Assembly (NCBI GenBank): GCA_949825045.1
Contig: OX463815.1
Span: forward strand, 26,899,356-26,963,355
Length of the DNA stretch: 64,000 nt
Direction: 5' to 3'
DNA from: Argyresthia goedartella
Lineage: Eukaryota > Arthropoda > Insecta > Lepidoptera > Argyresthiidae
Of the stretch, positions 32,501-44,000 are shown piece after piece (positions within the stretch are counted from its first letter, which is position 1; every line of letters begins with the position of its first letter). The position numbers and the translations under genes are program-made. Below the pieces are notes generated by a model. It was not told where the DNA came from. It saw nothing but the letters and a program-made list of their open reading frames with translations, and made no database searches.

Positions 32501-35003
32501 AGCTGATAAACTGACGAGGGAGGATTTGAGCGATTTGTCTTGGACCAGAGAGTTGTTGTGGCACAATTCTATTGTAAGTTAACTATTTTTTTTTGTTATT
32601 TACATATGAATTTTCACAGGACAGTTAATGGTACCTTATGGTCAGTATGGAGTTATGCTTATCCCAGTATTCTGTACCTAATAAATAAGCTATTGATTGC
32701 ACAAAAGTCTAGTATCCTAACTTGTTTAGATCCGTAGATAGATCACTTTTAAAGTTTTGACGAAAACATAAAAAATGAGAAACAGGTTTATTTATAATAC
32801 AATTTTAAATAGGTACCAAATTTTGACCACTTAAATGTTTTGACTTAAAAAATATCTTGCGATTTTCAACCATAAGGCTTGTTAATAAAATTAAAATCCT
32901 TTGGGTGGCCTTATTAAGGCATAAACAGCTGAGTGGCTAATGATTTATTATGATTACAGTGTATTACAACAAAAGTTACACATTTTAGTCAGTGAAAATA
33001 AAAACAAAATAATCGGGTAGTATTTAATCCCTCATCAAAATGTTCTATTTGCACAGTAAAATTGGCTGCCTGTAAAGTCAGTTTACGGGCGATAATTTTA
33101 CGTGATAACATCATAATGTGAACGCTTAGGCCGATCGTGCCTCTCTGTCGCTTGTTCCGCGCTCTCGCTTGCACGCTCGGCTCAGGCGGAACGTAACAAT
33201 GAGTCAGTCATGCTTTTTCGTGCGTGCGTTTATCACGTCAAAAATAAATTTGATGATTATCTTCAAAACTAGAACTGGCAAAGGGTACCTTTACCGTCAC
33301 ATATTCCTAGATTTCATGCCTGACTATTACTGAACATTTAGACCACACCACTACTAATACTATAAACTGGAAGTTGCTTATATTTACTACTTACTCTTGT
33401 CAGTTAAATAATAACTTTAGGTAGGTACTTATGAATAGAAAAATAACGCTAAAATGTACTTTATATTTCCAGGAACTATTAGGCACATTGATATCACTAA
33501 TGAACATATTTGGATTGAAACGAAGACTGTCAAATGCCCTAAAGTTCATGTGGTGGAGAAGTTATAAGGGAAGTCCGATGGCAACCAACACCGCTACTAT
33601 GACTTTGGGCACACTCTGTGCCTACTGCTCAAACAGCCCTGTTTTACCTTACAGTATGGGGTGCAGTCATTTGTTCTGTTTTTACTGCCTGAAGGTGGGT
33701 CCTGGCGGCATTAAGCCGAAAATAAACTACCCACCGATACATGCCCCGTGACCTTTTTACACATGCCCTGCGACATTTTACCATATAATGAACAATGGTA
33801 AAATACCGCGGGGCATGTTTCGGAACACTGTCGGCCATGTTGCAGCAACATGTTGCGGGTAACGCCATCTAGTTTATCATCTAGGAATGCCATTGGCTTT
33901 GAAAAGTAACAAATCACCACACAATTATGTGAAGCAATATGTCTTATTTGTGACTGCTTGTTTATGCGGTGTGCTGTTTGCTCATATTTTCAAAGGCGTT
34001 TGGTATTCTTAGGTGATAAGGGTACTGAATTTATTAAACATTCGATATATTTGTTGTTAGGTATGATGACAGTCCCCATTTCCTTAAATACATTCAACTG
34101 AGAAAAATATACTCTTGAAATAAATCGTCGGAGTTAGTTCTTTAGAATAATGATAGCATATCAATCGTCGACCTCTGTGGCTGTGGTTGTGGCTCCGCCT
34201 ACCATGCGAGAGGTCCCGGGTTCGATCTCCGGCTGGGGATGCAGAAAAAAATAAAACTCCAGGTCTTAGATGTTCATGTGTGTGACGTGGCTGTTTCTGC
34301 TTCCCACGTCACGGTATCCTAGTATGGGGCCAGAAGCAATGTAAGTGCCTGTATGTAAATTTTTATGATTATGTTTAATCACTATCTTAAGAATACAAAT
34401 ACAAATAACTAAAGAAATGCAACATGACAATCTGTTCCATTCAATGTCCCTCTGATTGCATACCATCACTATGTTAACAATACAAATACAAGTAGGCAAC
34501 TAAAGGCTAGTATTTAATCGCACATTAAAAATACTGATTTGCTCACTAAAAAAGGATCAACAAAAACACTTTTTAAGTTTTAAATATTTTATGTGTACTT
34601 AAGTTTATGTTTTAAGTATTTTTTGTTGTTCTTACATGTTCAACCTAACACGAAGGATAAAGGGGGCTTCGCTTCGCGCACCCCCTTTTACCTAAGCTAC
34701 CGCAGCATTTTGCCCTGATATTTGCTGTGCAAATCAGTATTTTTGATGTGCAGTTTAATATTTTCCGCAACTAAATAGATGCAACATACCAATCTGTTTC
34801 CATTTAAGTTATTATTTTACTATACTTATAAGATCTGGTAATTTATTGCATACCTACCACTGCTTAGATGGCGGTACACCAAATGTAATAATGAAGTATT
34901 AATAATTATTTTTCAGGCTAACAAAATCGCTGATGTTGATTTTTGCTGTCCCAAGTGTTACTTTAATGGAAAGGAAGTGAAAAAGTTTGTAATATCCTGT
35001 TGA
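29596..35003 (+). CDS. PEX2: peroxisome biogenesis factor 2 (peroxin-2), RING E3 ligase
   Basis: Coding exons are 29596-29628, 29710-29787, 32148-32573, 33473-33694 and 34917-35003. All have GT-AG borders and phase 0, giving 281 residues, a normal length for PEX2. The N-terminal two thirds carry the Pex2/10/12 membrane domain (SRSKLFWYYGYAVGFRYIRE, then hydrophobic helices). The C-terminal RING has CAYC, GCSHLFC, FYC and CCPKC in C3HC4 order, split by intron 4. PEX2 with PEX10 and PEX12 forms the peroxisomal ubiquitin ligase that modifies the import receptor PEX5. The start ATG lies 152 bp to the right of the hAT element, so much of the original upstream region is now displaced. Introns 2 and 4 hold repeats. 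Confidence 0.94.
30907..31155. repeat. about 110-bp tandem repeat, 2.3 copies, in PEX2 intron 2
   Basis: Units start at about 30907, 31014 and 31128 (partial), each beginning CCAC(A/T)ATAACCTA. They share GCTCCG-rich cores and TTAGCTTCTTCAACAT, and end TATAACCCGATT. Identity is about 85%. No coding potential is visible. Confidence 0.75.
33761..33818. repeat. imperfect hairpin in PEX2 intron 4
   Basis: ACATGCCCTGCGACATTTTA and its inverted partner ending GCGGGGCATGT flank a 10-bp loop. A short palindrome CATGTTGCAGCAACATG follows at about 33837. Probably a degenerate MITE. Confidence 0.6.
34166..34375 (+). mobile_element. tRNA-derived SINE, family 1, copy 1
   Basis: The head GACCTCTGTGGCTGTGGTTG resembles a tRNA A box and GTCCCGGGTTCGATCTCC a B box. 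It is followed by a body with CCAGGTCTTAGATGTTCATG and GGCCAGAAGCAATGTA. The same element is at 47427-47625 and 53132-53335. Pol III internal promoter boxes suggest a SINE in PEX2 intron 4. Confidence 0.8.
34636..34785 (+). repeat. dispersed repeat with GGGGGCTTCGCTTCGC hairpin, copy 1
   Basis: ACACGAAGGATAAAGGGGGC, a C-rich complement, then CTACCGCAGCATTTTGCCC and ATTTTTGATGTGC. The same block recurs inverted at about 55735-55855. The AAAGGGGG and CCCCCTTTT parts can pair as a hairpin. It sits in PEX2 intron 4. Confidence 0.7.
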
Positions 35004-35321
35004 AAGAATGGTGTAATTAAATAAATCAAACTCTTATCTAGTCTAGATATAAGGTACTGGTGATATTTTTATACCTTGCTATGTTATTTTAAAAGACGTT
35101 GTTCAAAATACAGCTTTATTATTTTATAAACTATGACTATAATTTATGGCCTTATTTAATTTTAACACTAAAAGTTCATATATCATATTAATATCACGAA
35201 AGTTTTGTTATCTTAAGTATGGTAGGCTCGATAGCATAAATAACTATATAATTTTTATTTTCATTCAAAATATATTTCAAATAGCATGAAAGGATTTAAA
35301 TTCAATCAAGTCAATTCAATA

Positions 35322-35530
35322 TTAACCTTTTGACCGCCACAGTCGGCTCTGTCTAGCTGGCAACTGAAAGTTGTGCCACTGAGACGCTACTGAGGGCCAC
35401 AGCCGACAATTTTTTTTATTAAAAAAGGCCTGGTATGAATTAAATTGTATTTTGCACATCATAGTAAACATGATTGGCGCGTAACGGAGTGACACATTTT
35501 GTAACTGATTTATAGCTGTCAAAAGGTTAA
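35322..35530. mobile_element. 209-bp TTAA-flanked MITE
   Basis: It starts TTAACCTTTTGACCGCCA and ends AGCTGTCAAAAGGTTAA, giving inverted ends of about 13 bp flanked by TTAA. This layout fits a piggyBac-mobilised MITE. It lies 320 bp past the PEX2 stop. Confidence 0.75.
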
Positions 35531-35662
35531 TAGAAAATCTGCAAAAATATGGCACAACCAAACAAATCTCACTTATGTTCACGAACTCTAGCAACCTGTA
35601 GCCTTTACATATAATTCTGACAACTAGAAAATAGCAAACGCTTTGAAAAAAAAAAAACAAAA

Positions 35663-36050
35663 AAACCGTTCAAGTGCGAGTCGAACTCGCGCACGAAGGG
35701 TTCCGTACCACCGTGCAATGGAAGGGATGATGGTGTGGAGTGAATAGTTTGGATTCTACATAGCAAAATGTTGTTTACAAGTTATTGGTGCGGCTACTTT
35801 CACACTCCATGTACATCACCAGGTGCATTCATAAGTTTGTATGTGGTATTGAAAGAATTGTTGTATGGTAGCCCCTTAAATATTTATTTTATTGTTTTTA
35901 GTATTTGTTGTTATAGCGGTAACAGAAATACATTATCAGTGAAAATTTCAACTGTCTAACTATCATGGTTCATGAATCATGACATGAGATACAGCCTGGT
36001 GACAGTCGGAAAAGTGGAGTCTTAGTAATAGGGTACGGAACCCTAAAAAT
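35663..36050 (+). repeat. GGGTTCCGTA-type dispersed repeat
   Basis: It starts with CCGTTCAAGTGCGAGTCGAA and CACGAAGGGTTCCGTACC, and ends with AATAGGGTACGGAACCC. It is the same family as 1561-1970 in opposite orientation. Confidence 0.75.
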
Positions 36051-36374
36051 ACCAATTACAACACGATTATTTCACACAAGCTGTCTTTTATAGCGACTTT
36101 GCTTGCAACGATGTTCTGTAGCCTGAGTAAGTAAATGAGACATCTAGGAATTTGAAAAAAATACTAAAGCAGGCTTATGTTATTCTGAAATATGGAAATT
36201 TCTATTGCTTTTAAAATAATCGTGTTGCTGCGGCGATCCAGACGCGTTGTACCACCGTGCCGAACCGAACGGGCGTCCAAACTAGCGTTCTTGGATCGCG
36301 ACGCTGATACGATTCGGAGATACGTTACGGACAAAATAACATGTCTGGACCCACCTTAACGCTACTGATTGGTT

Positions 36375-36434
36375 AATTTTTCAAAATGTTAGAATTACAT
36401 GATATATCATGTAATTCTAACATTTTGAAAAATT
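36375..36434. repeat. perfect 60-bp palindrome, no spacer
   Basis: Two 30-nt arms meet at GATA|TATC. The left arm starts AATTTTTCAAAATGTTAG and the right arm is its exact complement. No coding sequence overlaps. Confidence 0.92.
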
Positions 36435-36479
36435 TCTACTTTGGCTACTGTTCGTACAATCGATCATAGATTTTGTCAC

Positions 36480-36608
36480 AACTTCCTCACACCGACCCAT
36501 GTCTTGCCGGCAAGACATTTTCCCGTTAAAGATTTTGAATTTTGTTATTATGACACGAGGGTCAAAATCGCTATGCCTCAAAATTGGATTGGGTCGGTGA
36601 GAGGTTAA
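36480..36608. repeat. MITE-like repeat related to 2709-2846
   Basis: It ends GGGTCGGTGAGAGGTTAA and begins CTTCCTCACACCGACCC, so its ends are inverted copies. The internal ATGCCTCAAAATT recalls the OSTM1-intron element. The left TTAA is mutated. Confidence 0.55.
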
Positions 36609-37085
36609 TTAGCTGACTTATGCGTGGCTGCGTGTTTTGATGATCCATTTTTTTTATTACACGCAGTTGTTACGAATGTCATGTTGCCATCTTTTTTTCC
36701 AAAGTTGTTTTGCCAATCTCATCCTACATACTACTACCAAGTATCTATTACACAAATATGACACAAAATAGCTAAATAGACAAAGGACTACAAATAATGA
36801 AACGTTATTTGCATAGCATCAATATGTTGTACTGAGACCACTTTATTTATTCTTAAAATAGAGATAGCTAACGTTATTTACGTACGATCATAATAGGCTA
36901 CAATGTGGTAACTTCTTCAATATGGTCAAGAAACTATTTTAGATAGGTACAGCCTGCGCCAGGTTTCTTCGCCTCTGAATGCTGCCTGGAGGGAGTAGCG
37001 GCACATGGGTACAACAGGGATGCATTCATGGGCGAGAGCTAGGTGAAAGCTGGCTCAAATGCCAAGAAATCTAGCGGTGCCTGTA

Positions 37086-37520
37086 CAGAGATGCCAGATT
37101 GGGTTTTTTTTCTCCCATTTTGGGGAGATATGTGGCGTTTGGAGAAGTTTTGGGGAAATTATATCTTTAGGGAAATTTTTGGGGAAGAAATTTCGACATT
37201 GGGGAAATATGGGGTTGACCATTTCCGAACGAAGTATTGTCTATAGATCTGGAGTACATTCAGTTTGATCGCTTGACAACGCTCGCTCGACGACCACTGA
37301 CAGTAAGGTAAATTCAATTTGTGCAAGAGATATTACGCACGATCGCCCGGAGTTCAAACTGAACGCACCTCCGTCAATTTTAAATAAAAAAAAAAATGGT
37401 GTATTTATTTGTAAATTACGTCAAATTAGGTTTGGAGGAATTTTCTAAAAAAAAGGATCATTTTGGGGAAAAATTGTTTCGTATCTGGGGAAATTAGAGA
37501 AATCTCATCTGGCAACCCTG
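37086..37520. mobile_element. hAT-type MITE with 8-bp target duplication
   Basis: The element starts CAGAGATGCCAGATTGGG and ends CATCTGGCAACCCTG, with inverted ends. TGCCTGTA occurs directly before (37078-37085) and after (37521-37528), a perfect 8-bp duplication typical of hAT transposition. Subterminal GGGGAAAT-like repeats are frequent near both ends. There is no transposase inside. Confidence 0.88.
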
Positions 37521-38066
37521 TGCCTGTACCACGTATCTACATTTGTTCGGGCAGTATGGGCAGTCGCAAACTTTTCCACTTATGGAAGACAAATAATAAC
37601 CTTAGGGTCATTTACACTGCTGCTCAAGTTAAGGGCAACTCATCATCTTCATAATTCATCTTGCTTAAGGTCATTTTACACGGCACGACGGATGCCAGAT
37701 TAAGGTGCTTCGCATTAGTCTAGTACATAGCAGGCATAGCAAAGACAATATAATCACTACGTTTCTATGACTCATACAATTTTCAGGGTGGCGAATCTGC
37801 CTAAACTAACTGCCTCAAATGTTTCTTTTGGAACTCTGCTAATATAACAAAATATGATAATGAATAAGACTCCCAGGATGGGTCCTGGGAGTCCTATTAA
37901 CTATCATGCCTGGGGGCAATGTGGCCATCCAATGATGGCTTGCATCTGCAATAGACAAGTTAAGTTTAATGTGGTAAAGAGCGTATAGTAGGTATTGTCT
38001 AATAGCTCTGCGACCAGTCGGACCATTATCTGACTCTCCGGGTATTACGTCAGCCTGCAATGTCTT

Positions 38067-41000
38067 CTAATGCTGCTTGTCCTTGCTGTTTCGGACATTG
38101 GCGTGGAAGCCAGTCTCCCAGTCTGCGTGGTAGTCCACGGTTCGCACCGAGCCATCAGGCTCCACTAGTGAGTACTGACCTGCAACATAATACGCGCACA
38201 CATAAATCTTCAGAATACCCACTTTCGAGCCCTGGACCTGATTATGAGGCATCGAGATTTTTAACCTCATGCCATTTTAATAAAATTCAAATCCTATAAC
38301 GGCACAGTGGCACTTACAGTGGCGTCACCAGGTCTTAAGAGGTTAAGTAACTTCATAGATTATTTAAAACAGACTTCAATTAAACCATATTTGTTACAAA
38401 ACACACCCATTCGTGTCTTCTTAAATCAAAGAGTTCCCTTTGCTTCTCCATGATCCCATCATCAGATCCTGACCGACTTTGATAAATTGTTGAAAAGCGC
38501 TCCCGGTACCCACGTGACCATCAATTCCATTCACCGTTATTTATCGTGGCGGGCGCCATTTTGAAAATTACGCTCAACCGGCAAGGGCTACGTGGGTGGT
38601 CCCCGCGGGCTGTTGCCTGCGCCTACTAAAACGTCGCTCACGTTTTATTGTATGAAAAGGATAGGAACCTATATATTTTTAGAATTGCCATGAAACAAGC
38701 TAATTTAGTGTTTAAGAATGAAAACAATAATGTATTCGTGAGCCTAGCTGTCCAAGGTCAAACCTAGCATTTAAATTAAATTGATTAATTAATTATTTTA
38801 TTAATTAATAAAATTAATAAAAATTAAATTAAACACATTTTTTACTAACTTTCTGTTTTATTTATACAATATGTACAACACCAACCTTAGTATCAATTAA
38901 AAATAATACATTTCTAGCGAAAAACATGTGAAACGCGATTCAAACACAACGCGGTGAAAGCGCGCGAGAAATCGTTCCGATAAACTGGGTCAGAACTTAT
39001 TTTTTTCCTATGCACGGACTGGTTTTTGATAGCTCCACAGATACGTTCGTGTATGGGGTGACCAACTGTAAGTACAAACGCGGCTCCTAACCTATATTTT
39101 TAGTTTAAAAGCGCCCATCTCTATGCGACCGGAAATCCGCCCGCTGCGGGTCGCTTGCCGGTTGACGCATTTTGAAGTCTTGCCCGCTGCGGTCGTTTGC
39201 CGGTCAAGGGGAGCGATTTTTGTATTATTCCTAATAACTCGTGCACTTACTCTCAGCAGCATCATTTTGTGAAGTGGTGGTAATGTAATGTAGTGATAAT
39301 GTAGACCACAGACAGCCAGCAGAACTGCTCAATACTAGCTATCCCTCAGGTTTCGGTATGATAAAGGTTGGTCAGTCTAGCTATAACATTTGAAGAGTAT
39401 CCTCGATTTTCCAGGACCCCATCATTACCTCCAGACTTGATGTAAATGGGACCAATCGTAAGGTAAACCCTTTCAAACAAAAAATAATACATAATTCCAA
39501 ATCGGTCCATCCGTCTTGGTAAAAAATATAGGTACCAATTCCGGAAGAATTGTAAACCTCCTCCCTTGGTGAAGTCGGCTAAAAATGGGTTGTCATCTTC
39601 ACATCAGATCAGACACTGGGCCATCATTTCATAATCAGAATCAGTCCTGGCCTCCATTAAAACTTGGTTCGTTAAATAGGTACTTTAAAGATATCCGTAG
39701 CTTAAAAAAGAAACCAGTAATGTAGGTAATTAGCCAACTGTCCACCGCAGTCGTCAAACGTCTTACTAATTTTATGAATGGTCTACATACATATCATGTA
39801 ACACCATTACGATATTGTATGTCGATCAATGTCGTCTACTTTTTATGAGTATCAAATTCAAAATCTACAGGTAAGTACCTACAATGTGTTTGCTAGGTCA
39901 CTTTCGGCCTTGAGTTTGCGAAAAACAGTGTGTTTAGAAATAACCAGCGGGGCGTGAGTATGGAAGGTTAGAAGTGTTGGTTGCTCTGATCGAGTTTGAC
40001 CCTTAACTAGGTCATTAAAGCAAGTTACTGAGTACTGAGTCCTCGATTCTAGGTAGCAAGGTTCAAAATGGCGATGCCTCAAAACAACCTAGTATTTTGA
40101 GCGGTTAATTTTCATTTTACGTTCTTCAAATGTAGTAGGTATGTTGGTGTTGTCTGTTACATGACAAGAGATTTTTAGGATTTAACCCATTTAAGGCCGC
40201 TGGGCCTATTTGAGGCCAAATTTGAGAGTACCCTTAACTTTTTTTTTAGCAATCTTCTATGAGAACTTATCCGGCACAGAAAATAGCTTCGTTTTGCCAT
40301 AATAGTGCAGTGTTTTAACTGCAAACCTTTTTGTTTTTCTTTGGTTCAGTTTCGGCGTGGCTAATAAATAGGACGTTCAGAGTTGTCAGAAAGGGCCAAG
40401 GGCTAGAAAACGCGATAAATCCAATCCTGAGTGATGAAGCCTACCCTGATGTCAGTTATGATTTGGTGGCCATTCCTCCAGACCCAAATATTCTCACGGA
40501 TGAAGCAGGGGATGAAGATAATGTGCAGCCAATAATGCTCCCAAAGGATGTCCCGGGAATAGATGAAATATTCCAATCTAGGAATGATGATGGCGAATGG
40601 GATAGTAATCATGATGAACCATTACAACAGCGCCGGAGAGTTGAAACCCACGTTGGCGAAATGCGACGGTTCCTATGTCGATATGGCTTCAACATAGGAA
40701 CCTTGAGAGAATAATTTTCAGAAACGGAGAGAACACTATTTCAATGAGCTCAAGGACCTCGCCCCTGTAAAATATTTGAAAAACTAAGAAATGGGCGGTG
40801 TTGATCAAACTGACCAATCCACTGCCCTTTACAGGTCAGCTATGCAAGGGAAAACATGGTGGTGGGTTTTAACCACCTATGTGCTTGATTTGGCTATTTC
40901 AAATGCTTGGCGCCTCCATGTCCTGACCGCTGAAGAAAAGTTGGATCAACTGCAGCTTCGGCGCACTGGTGGAGGCACTGACAGAACAGATAAAAGGCGC

Positions 41001-44000
41001 CGTAAACCTTCCTCTTTGGTGCCGAGTATAAATTAAGATGGTGTTGGACACTTCCCCAAGAAACTTCCCTGCCAGTGCCACAAAAGCACGCTGGAAATGC
41101 GAAAAAGTTTCAAAACATTGTGTATCGTAAAACAATGTTTTGAGCGGTGCCATACTTGAGCCCATAGGCCCCAATTGAGGACAGTATTTTTTATATAAGG
41201 ACTTTAATAGTAGTTTATGTGACTGCTACTAAATGGAGGGCTCGAGAGTGGGACTTTAATAGTAGTTTATGTGACTGCTACTAAATGGAGGGCTCGAGAG
41301 TGGGACTTTAATAGTAGTTTATGTGACTGCTACTAAATGGAGGGCTCGAGAGTGGGACTTTAATAGTAGTTTATGTGACTGCTACTAAATGGAGGGCTCG
41401 AGAGTGGGACTTTAATAGTAGTTTATGTGACTGCTACTAAATGGAGGGCTCGAGAGTGGGACTTTAATAGTAGTTTATGTGACTGCTACTAAATGGAGGG
41501 CTCGAGAGTGGGACTTTAATAGTAGTTTATGTGACTGCTACTAAATGGAGGGCTCGAGAGTGGGACTTTAATAGTAGTTTATGTGACTGCTACTAAATGG
41601 AGGGCTCGAGAGTGGGACTTTAATAGTAGTTTATGTGACTGCTACTAAATGGAGGGCTCGAGAGTGGGACTTTAATAGTAGTTTATGTGACTGCTACTAA
41701 ATGGAGGGCTCGAGAGTGGGACTTTAATAGTAGTTTATGTGACTGCTACTAAATGGAGGGCTCGAGATTGGGACTTTAATAGTAGTTTATGTGACTGCTA
41801 CTAAATGGAGGGCTCGAGAGTGGGACTTTAATAGTAGTTTATGTGACTGCTACTAAATGGAGGGCTCGAGAGTGGGACTTTAATAGTAGTTTATGTGACT
41901 GCTACTAAATGGAGGGCTCGAGAGTGGGACTTTAATAGTAGTTTATGTGACTGCTACTAAATGGAGGGCTCGAGAGTGGGACTTTAATAGTAGTTTATGT
42001 GACTGCTACTAAATGGAGGGCTCGAGAGTGGGACTTTAATAGTAGTTTATGTGACTGCTACTAAATGGAGGGCTCGAGAGTGGGACTTTAATAGTAGTTT
42101 ATGTGACTGCTACTAAATGGAGGGCTCGAGAGTGGGACTTTAATAGTAGTTTATGTGACTGCTACTAAATGGAGGGCTCGAGAGTGGGTTTATGAAACGA
42201 GCCGAAGGCGATTTTCATAATAATATCACTCGAGAGTTTTAATGCCTAATTATGTAAGTACAGTTACATGCACTAGTTTATCTACACACATATCATAGGC
42301 TTTCTTTGTTGTGTTCAGGAACCGCATGTTCGACCGGCATTGTGGCATTGATAATTGCCCTGCAGTTTAGCTTGTTCAGCAGTACCAACTTCACAGACAA
42401 ACTAGGGGCGGCACGCAGGCGGGCGTCGGCGTTCGAAATTTTAATGTCATAATTTGACAAATTTTGGTAGATTATGGTCATAATGAACAAATTTTCAGAT
42501 AAGAAATGAGTTTTTACCAAATAGTTTTACATTATGCTAGTCTTAACGTGCAGTTTTTAGACGCAGTAAAGAGGGTTTATGATACTTGTGTAGATAAAAA
42601 AAATTTCGTTTTATATTTAGTGAACCCGTACTTGTAACGCCAATAAAGTTTTTTTGAAAATTCTACCAGTAGTTTGTATTTGGGTTCAAATGGGAAGTAC
42701 TAGAATTAATATCAATAATAATAAATAATAAATATCAGAAAACAATCTTACAAAAAGCGAACTAGGCCCATAGTAAGCTCATTAAAGCTTATGCTATGCG
42801 TACTAGACGACGATGTATTTAATAGAGATACATAATAATGTAAATACATAGAAAACATCCAAGACTAAGAAACAAATATTCATGCTCATCACACAAATAT
42901 TTTCCCTTACCGAGATTCGAACCCAGGACAGTCAGCTTCGTAGGCAGGGTCACTAACCGCTAGGCTAAACCGGTCGCCAATTGAGAACGTTCCACGATTA
43001 GGTACCAGGTAGGTTCCTACCGAGATAGGTTTGGTGCTTTAAAATCAGAAATGACTCAAATATAATATAATAATAAAAATATAATAATAATACCTTGGGC
43101 AATATTTACACACATTGATCTAGCCCTAAACTAGGATTCCCTGTATCTTGGGTACTAGACAACGATACACATACTTATATAGATAAATATTATACTGAGA
43201 TAGATAAACAACCATGACTAGGGTACAAACATCCGTTCTCATCAAACAAATATTTGCCCCCACCGGGACTCTAACCTGGGACCCTTGGCTTCGTGGGCAG
43301 GGTTACTGCCGACTCGGCCATTCGAGTCGTCAATATAATGTGGTTACAGCACAAAATAACAAAATAAAATAAAAGTTCATATAATCAAATATTAACTTAA
43401 GCAAGTTATATCTTGCTTAAGTTAATATTTGATTATATGAACTTTGGCAGTGATGTACATTCAATACCATAAACCTCAATTTTAATCCTTTATAATAACT
43501 TTGAACGACTTTCTAATCTTTGCACGTATACTTGAGTTGCGATGGACCAAAGACACATCCATCCTTAAAACATAAGAGAAAGCGGGTTTTATAAGCTGTT
43601 AAGATTCTCTTTGCTCTTCGTTTAAAGGGTAATCGTACAATAACCCTACATTTGGGAACAAGTTATGGACTGAAGACCTTTTATTAGAATTCTCTCTGCT
43701 TGGTTAAATTTTTGTGTTAACTGACTTGATATTGACCAATACCAATTAATATCTTTTAGTTGAGAATGCCTTACTTGTTAGTTACTCGTGCTCTCGGCTC
43801 TGCCGATGCTCCAATGTGGAAGGTGCGGTCTCCCCTAACACATGTTTTCTGTAAACTTACCAGGGGAGTCCTACTGTTTGTGTTAAAATCTGACTTTAAT
43901 AAACGAATTATGAATAATGAATTACTCAACATAAAAGTGGGGTTCTTACAGTCTGCATGATATAAAAAACCCTGAAGTCCAAATACATCTTAAATTCCTG

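Noticed and set aside
33644..33920. Minus-strand frames in PEX2 exon 4 and intron 4
   Set aside because: They overlap the PEX2 RING exon in antisense and a degenerate hairpin; no domain is visible.
41199..42186. Regular repeat array as a possible CRISPR
   Set aside because: Units are identical and directly adjacent with no variable spacers, in a eukaryotic intron. It is a minisatellite.
42293..42520. Minus-strand frame of 75 codons beyond the minisatellite
   Set aside because: No domain, hydrophobic pattern or splice support.
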